This document shows, piece after piece, positions 31,315 to 35,004 of a stretch of DNA of 35,004 nucleotides (within the stretch, counting starts at the first letter, position 1; each line of letters begins with the position of its first letter). Below the pieces are notes generated by a model, which saw only the letters and a list, made by a program, of their open reading frames with translations, had not been told where the DNA came from and made no database searches. Source of the stretch: Xenococcus sp. PCC 7305 (GTDB lineage: Bacteria > Cyanobacteriota > Cyanobacteriia > Cyanobacteriales > Xenococcaceae). A program made the translations under genes and the position numbers. The stretch spans positions 1-35,004 of the forward strand of contig NZ_ALVZ01000167.1 in assembly GCF_000332055.1 (NCBI RefSeq), given 5' to 3'.

Positions 31315-34300
31315 ATGTTGGTAAATAAGCAAGCAAATTATGAATATCAAGTAGGTGGTAGCCTAAAAAGTAATGCTCCTACCTATGTGATGCGCTCAGC
31401 AGATGCCGAAATTTATAATGCTTTGCTCAAAGGAGAGTTTTGCTATGTATTCAACTGTCGTCAGATGGGGAAGTCGAGCCTGCGAGTTAGGGTGAAAAAT
31501 CGCTTGCAAAGCAAAGGTTGTGCCTGTGTCTCTCTGGACATGACAAATATTGGTAGTAAAGGTATTAGTCCCAAAATTTGGTACAAAAGTATTGCCTTTG
31601 AAATCTGGCGTGGGTTTAACCTAATTAACAAAGTAACTAAGGTTAATCAGTATCCCGTCAAATTTAAGGTTTGGTGGCAAGAACAAGTCGAATTGCCTCC
31701 CTTACAGAAGTTTACTCGCTTTATTGAGGATTTAGTTTTACCGAGCTTAGAGCAAGAGAAAGTTTTCATTTTTATTGATGAAATAGATAGTGTGCTCAGT
31801 ATGGAGTTTCCGACTGATGATTTCTTTGCTGGGATTCGCTATTTTTATAACGCCAGAGCAGAAAATAGCCAATTTAATCGTCTCAGCTTTGCTTTGTTTG
31901 GTGTAGCTACTCCTTCCGAATTAATCAAAGATTCTATTCGAACTCCTTTTAATATTGGTACTGCGATCGCCCTAACCGGATTTACCACCTCAGAAGCGAG
32001 ACCCTTGATCGATGGGTTGGCAGATTATTTTAAATTTCCCGAAATCGTTTTAGAAGAAATTATTAATTGGACTGGTGGGCAGCCTTTTCTGACCCAGAAA
32101 CTATGTAAGATGGCAGTCAAATCTGGCCAACAAGAGCGGGCTTGTCCTTTGGTGGGAGCTGAAACTCATTGGGTAGCAACCTTAGTTAGACAAAATATTC
32201 TAGACAATTGGGAATCTCAAGATGAACCACAACATCTTCGGACAATTCGCGATCGCCTACTGCGAAACGATATAACCACCAGTGGTTTGTTAGGGATTTA
32301 TCGAAAAATCTTGCAAGAAGGATTCATTAAATCAGATGAAAGTAACGAACAAAGAGATTTGCTCTTAACAGGTTTAGTTATTAAAAAACAAAATAATTTA
32401 GTAGTGGGAAATCGAATTTATCGAGAAATTTTTGAGTTCACCTGGGTTGAGCAACAGTTAGATAAACTTCGCCCCTACGCCAGAGAATTGAAATTATGGT
32501 TGGATTCTGAGTGCCAAGATTATTCCCGTTTATTGGCAGGTCAAACTTTGTCTGATGCTAAAGCTTGGGCGAATAATCACTATATCAGTCAGGAAGAATA
32601 TCAGTTTTTATTAGCCAGTCAAGTAAAAGAAGAAGCAATATTACGCCAAAGTTTAGAAATTAATCGACTTCAAGCCGTCGAAGTTCGCTTACTTCAAGAG
32701 CAAAAACTAGCTAAATTACAAAGTTTTTTAATTGCAACTATTAGTGCAGCATTTGTCATTGCTCTCGGGTTAGGAATCGCTGTTTATGGAGAATCTCGTC
32801 AAGCTATCAAAAAATCTATCGAAGCCTATACCACATCTTCTGAAAGTTTATTTGCAGCGGATAAAGATTTTGCTGCTCTTATACAGGCTCTCAAAGCCCA
32901 GGAAGAAAGCCAGAACTTATTAATCAACTTAGACTCAGAGACACAACTTAAAATCGACTTTGCCCTACAACAAGCAGTTTATAACATCAGAGAAAGAAAT
33001 ACTTTGTCTGGCCATCCCGACATTGTCAACAGTGTTAGTTTTAGCCCTGATGGCAAGTTAATTGCTTCTGCCAGTTCTGATACCACGGTCAAAATATGGC
33101 AGAGTGATGGCCAATTAGTCACGACTTTAGCAGAACATCAAGATACGGTAGTTGACGTTGCTTTTAGTCCTAATAACCAGATCCTGGCTTCGGTATCAGA
33201 AGACCGGACCATGAAACTTTGGCATCGTGAAGGAACATTGCTCAGAACTTTAGTCGGGCATCAAGGAGGTATTCATAAAGTTGCTTTTAGTCCTGACGGG
33301 GCCTTTATTGCGACTGCATCAGAAGATAAAACTGTCAGACTTTGGACTATTCGGGGCAAACTATTGCGAGTCTTAGAGCATCCCAGAGAAATTTTAACCG
33401 TGGTTTTTGCGCCAGATGGCCAGACTATTGCCACCGGCGATCGCAATGGTATGGTCAGATTATGGAAGCAATCTGGCAATTTAATTCGTAGTTTTCCTGC
33501 TCACAATTTACCGATTCGCGGCATCGATTTTAGTCCCGACAATCAAATTTTAGTTACGGGGGGAGACGATAAACTGGCAAAAACTTGGACTCTTGATGGT
33601 AAGTTACAGCGAACTATGTCCGGATATGACGCTCCTGTGACAGGGGTAAAATTTTCTCCTGATGGCAAAATGATTGGGACTAGTAGTTGGGATGGCACAG
33701 CTAAAATATGGCATCTTGATGGCACATTGCATTCTCAACTTAAGGGTCATGCTGCCAGGGTTTGGCGACTCGCTTGGTCTCCAGACGGCTCTAGGGTTGC
33801 GACTGCTGGTTGGGATAATGTCGTCAAATTATGGCAGATTAGCGATCCTTTAGTAAAAACTTTTTATGGTCATCAGGCTACTATTTTAAGTGTAGCTTTT
33901 CACCCCCAAGGCCATTATATTGCCACCGCTAGTGACGATCATACCGTAAAGTTATGGCGTCCTGATGGCAGTTTACTTACTAATTTCACAGGTCATACTG
34001 CCGAGGTTTACGATGTGATTATCAGTCATGATGGTGAGTTAATTGCTTCTAGCGGTCTGGATACCACAGTTAAGTTATGGCATCCTGATGGCACTGTTCT
34101 TGGTACTTTGAGCGATCATAATTCTCCCATTAATGATATTGACTTTTTTCCTGATGATCAAACCCTAGTATCTGCTGGATTTGATAAAACTATTCGGTTT
34201 TGGCAACTAGAAAATGAAGAGGACTCTTTGCGCTTCATTCGCAAACGAATTGTTGATGCGCATCAAGCGATTGTTACTAGTGTAGATATTAGTCAAGATG

Positions 34301-34821
34301 GTAGTCTGATTGCAACCGTCAGCCATGATCACAATCTCAAACTTTGGCAAGCCAACGGCGATCGCATTCATTCGGTTAAGGCTGATAATATAGGTCTTAA
34401 AACAGTGGCGATCTCTCCTGACAAACAAATGATTGCTACAGGAGGCAAAGAGCAGAATGCTAAATTATGGACTATTGACGGGGAATTGATTACTACCCTG
34501 GAAGGTCATAAAGCAATTATTTTAGATGTTGAATTTAGTCCTGATAGCAGCAAAATTGCAACCGCTAGTGCCGATAAGACAATAAAAATATGGGACAGGG
34601 AAGGAAATTTATTGACCACGCTCAGAGGTCATCGGGGACGGGTTTGGAATATTGATTTTAGTCCCGATGGTCAACAGATTGTCTCCGTAGCTGAGGATAA
34701 AAAAATCAAACTTTGGAACTTAGAACGTATTTTAACTATAGATCCAGTTCAATATGGTTGCGATTGGATTACAGATTATGTCAGAACAAATATCCAATCT
34801 GAAAAAAAAGTTTGTAATTAG
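31315..34821 (+). CDS. Membrane-anchored AAA-like NTPase with 14 WD40 blades
   Basis: A 1168-residue protein. Residues 8-350 are an AAA_35 domain (YQVGGSLKSNAPTYVMRSADAEIY, Walker A with Gly52-Lys-Ser54 in RQMGKSS, Walker B FIFIDEID with Asp155 and Glu156 intact). A winged-helix lid and charged coil (about 380-468) lead to one membrane helix (about 471-491). After a linker there are 14 WD40 repeats (about 562-1140), enough for two seven-bladed propellers. The propellers are probably on the opposite side of the membrane from the ATPase unless the helix is only peripheral. Architecture is typical of cyanobacterial NTPase-WD40 signalling proteins; the ligand is unknown. The frame ends CDWITDYV...VCN at a TAG whose last G may be the first base of an insertion sequence. 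Confidence 0.88.
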   Translation: MLVNKQANYEYQVGGSLKSNAPTYVMRSADAEIYNALLKGEFCYVFNCRQMGKSSLRVRVKNRLQSKGCACVSLDMTNIGSKGISPKIWYKSIAFEIWRGFNLINKVTKVNQYPVKFKVWWQEQVELPPLQKFTRFIEDLVLPSLEQEKVFIFIDEIDSVLSMEFPTDDFFAGIRYFYNARAENSQFNRLSFALFGVATPSELIKDSIRTPFNIGTAIALTGFTTSEARPLIDGLADYFKFPEIVLEEIINWTGGQPFLTQKLCKMAVKSGQQERACPLVGAETHWVATLVRQNILDNWESQDEPQHLRTIRDRLLRNDITTSGLLGIYRKILQEGFIKSDESNEQRDLLLTGLVIKKQNNLVVGNRIYREIFEFTWVEQQLDKLRPYARELKLWLDSECQDYSRLLAGQTLSDAKAWANNHYISQEEYQFLLASQVKEEAILRQSLEINRLQAVEVRLLQEQKLAKLQSFLIATISAAFVIALGLGIAVYGESRQAIKKSIEAYTTSSESLFAADKDFAALIQALKAQEESQNLLINLDSETQLKIDFALQQAVYNIRERNTLSGHPDIVNSVSFSPDGKLIASASSDTTVKIWQSDGQLVTTLAEHQDTVVDVAFSPNNQILASVSEDRTMKLWHREGTLLRTLVGHQGGIHKVAFSPDGAFIATASEDKTVRLWTIRGKLLRVLEHPREILTVVFAPDGQTIATGDRNGMVRLWKQSGNLIRSFPAHNLPIRGIDFSPDNQILVTGGDDKLAKTWTLDGKLQRTMSGYDAPVTGVKFSPDGKMIGTSSWDGTAKIWHLDGTLHSQLKGHAARVWRLAWSPDGSRVATAGWDNVVKLWQISDPLVKTFYGHQATILSVAFHPQGHYIATASDDHTVKLWRPDGSLLTNFTGHTAEVYDVIISHDGELIASSGLDTTVKLWHPDGTVLGTLSDHNSPINDIDFFPDDQTLVSAGFDKTIRFWQLENEEDSLRFIRKRIVDAHQAIVTSVDISQDGSLIATVSHDHNLKLWQANGDRIHSVKADNIGLKTVAISPDKQMIATGGKEQNAKLWTIDGELITTLEGHKAIILDVEFSPDSSKIATASADKTIKIWDREGNLLTTLRGHRGRVWNIDFSPDGQQIVSVAEDKKIKLWNLERILTIDPVQYGCDWITDYVRTNIQSEKKVCN

Positions 34822-35004
34822 GGCTTGCTGGAAAAGATGAAAAGTAGAGCCAAAGAAGGCTACAGAGATCTCAAGGGAAGAAAAAATGAGGGTCAATGGA
34901 CGGAAAAGCCTTAAAATTGGTGAAATCCCCTTGCACTAAATAAGCAAGAACAAATGTACTATAAATCACCTCAGACTTCCATTACGCCAGAAAAGTTTGA
35001 ATTA
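34822..35004 (+). mobile_element. Left end of an insertion sequence (IS5-like)
   Basis: GGGCTTGCTGGAAAAGATGAAAA directly follows, or begins at, the stop codon of the WD40 gene and resembles the terminal inverted repeat of an insertion sequence. About 130 bases later a transposase start is found. The right end is outside the window, so the limits, target duplication and completeness cannot be checked. Confidence 0.55.
34954..35004 (+). CDS. Transposase, N-terminal fragment cut by window end
   Basis: ATG at 34954 opens 17 codons, MYYKSPQTSITPEKFEL, up to the last base of the window. The S-x-T-P-E-x-F-E-L start resembles IS5-family transposases whose next residues are usually PF-x-G-x-L. Only the beginning is visible, so the family call is tentative. 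Confidence 0.55.
   Translation, partial: MYYKSPQTSITPEKFEL

Overview
The window is a chromosomal segment of an AT-rich cyanobacterium. The evidence is apcD (allophycocyanin B alpha chain of the phycobilisome core), the DUF2997-Ycf35-ferredoxin trio, a BioU-type biotin enzyme, a PATAN-domain protein, many GCGATCGC (HIP1) sites and several families of 7-bp tandem repeats. A unicellular or baeocyte-forming lineage is possible, but the genus cannot be fixed from the sequence alone.

Layout. 1-6 kb: pentapeptide-repeat protein, uvrB, proline iminopeptidase, a VanX/DdpX-type D-Ala-D-Ala dipeptidase and an MFS transporter. 6-10 kb: a membrane FlaA1/CapD-type sugar-nucleotide dehydratase and bioU, with a clear intrinsic terminator after bioU. 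10-16 kb: DUF2997-ycf35-ferredoxin operon, a tail-anchored response regulator, an NhaP-type antiporter, a LipM/LplA-type acyl or lipoyl transferase, apcD and a small membrane protein. 16-23 kb: polA, a 660-bp gene-free region with nested inverted repeats, queA, an unrecognised protein, a SLOG/DprA-like protein and a MAPEG protein. 22.8-24.2 kb: tRNA-Leu(CAA), a decapitated TPR gene and a toxin-antitoxin pair with a palindromic operator candidate, which together look like a small accessory insertion. 24-29 kb: recG, a TrmJ-like RNA methyltransferase, a class A beta-lactamase-fold serine hydrolase and a stand-alone PATAN protein. 30-35 kb: two consecutive AAA-type (AAA_35) NTPase genes. The first has an N-terminal vMAP-type helix-turn-helix; the second is membrane-anchored and carries 14 WD40 blades. 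An insertion sequence starts at or beside the stop codon of the second and runs off the window.

Most genes are housekeeping (repair, replication, tRNA modification, light harvesting, envelope). The most unusual parts are the NTPase pair, the tail-anchored response regulator, and the heptamer arrays that contain or adjoin the stop codons of at least six unrelated genes. Two of those genes (proline iminopeptidase and the vMAP-type NTPase) share the same 22-bp stop-codon-plus-array junction.
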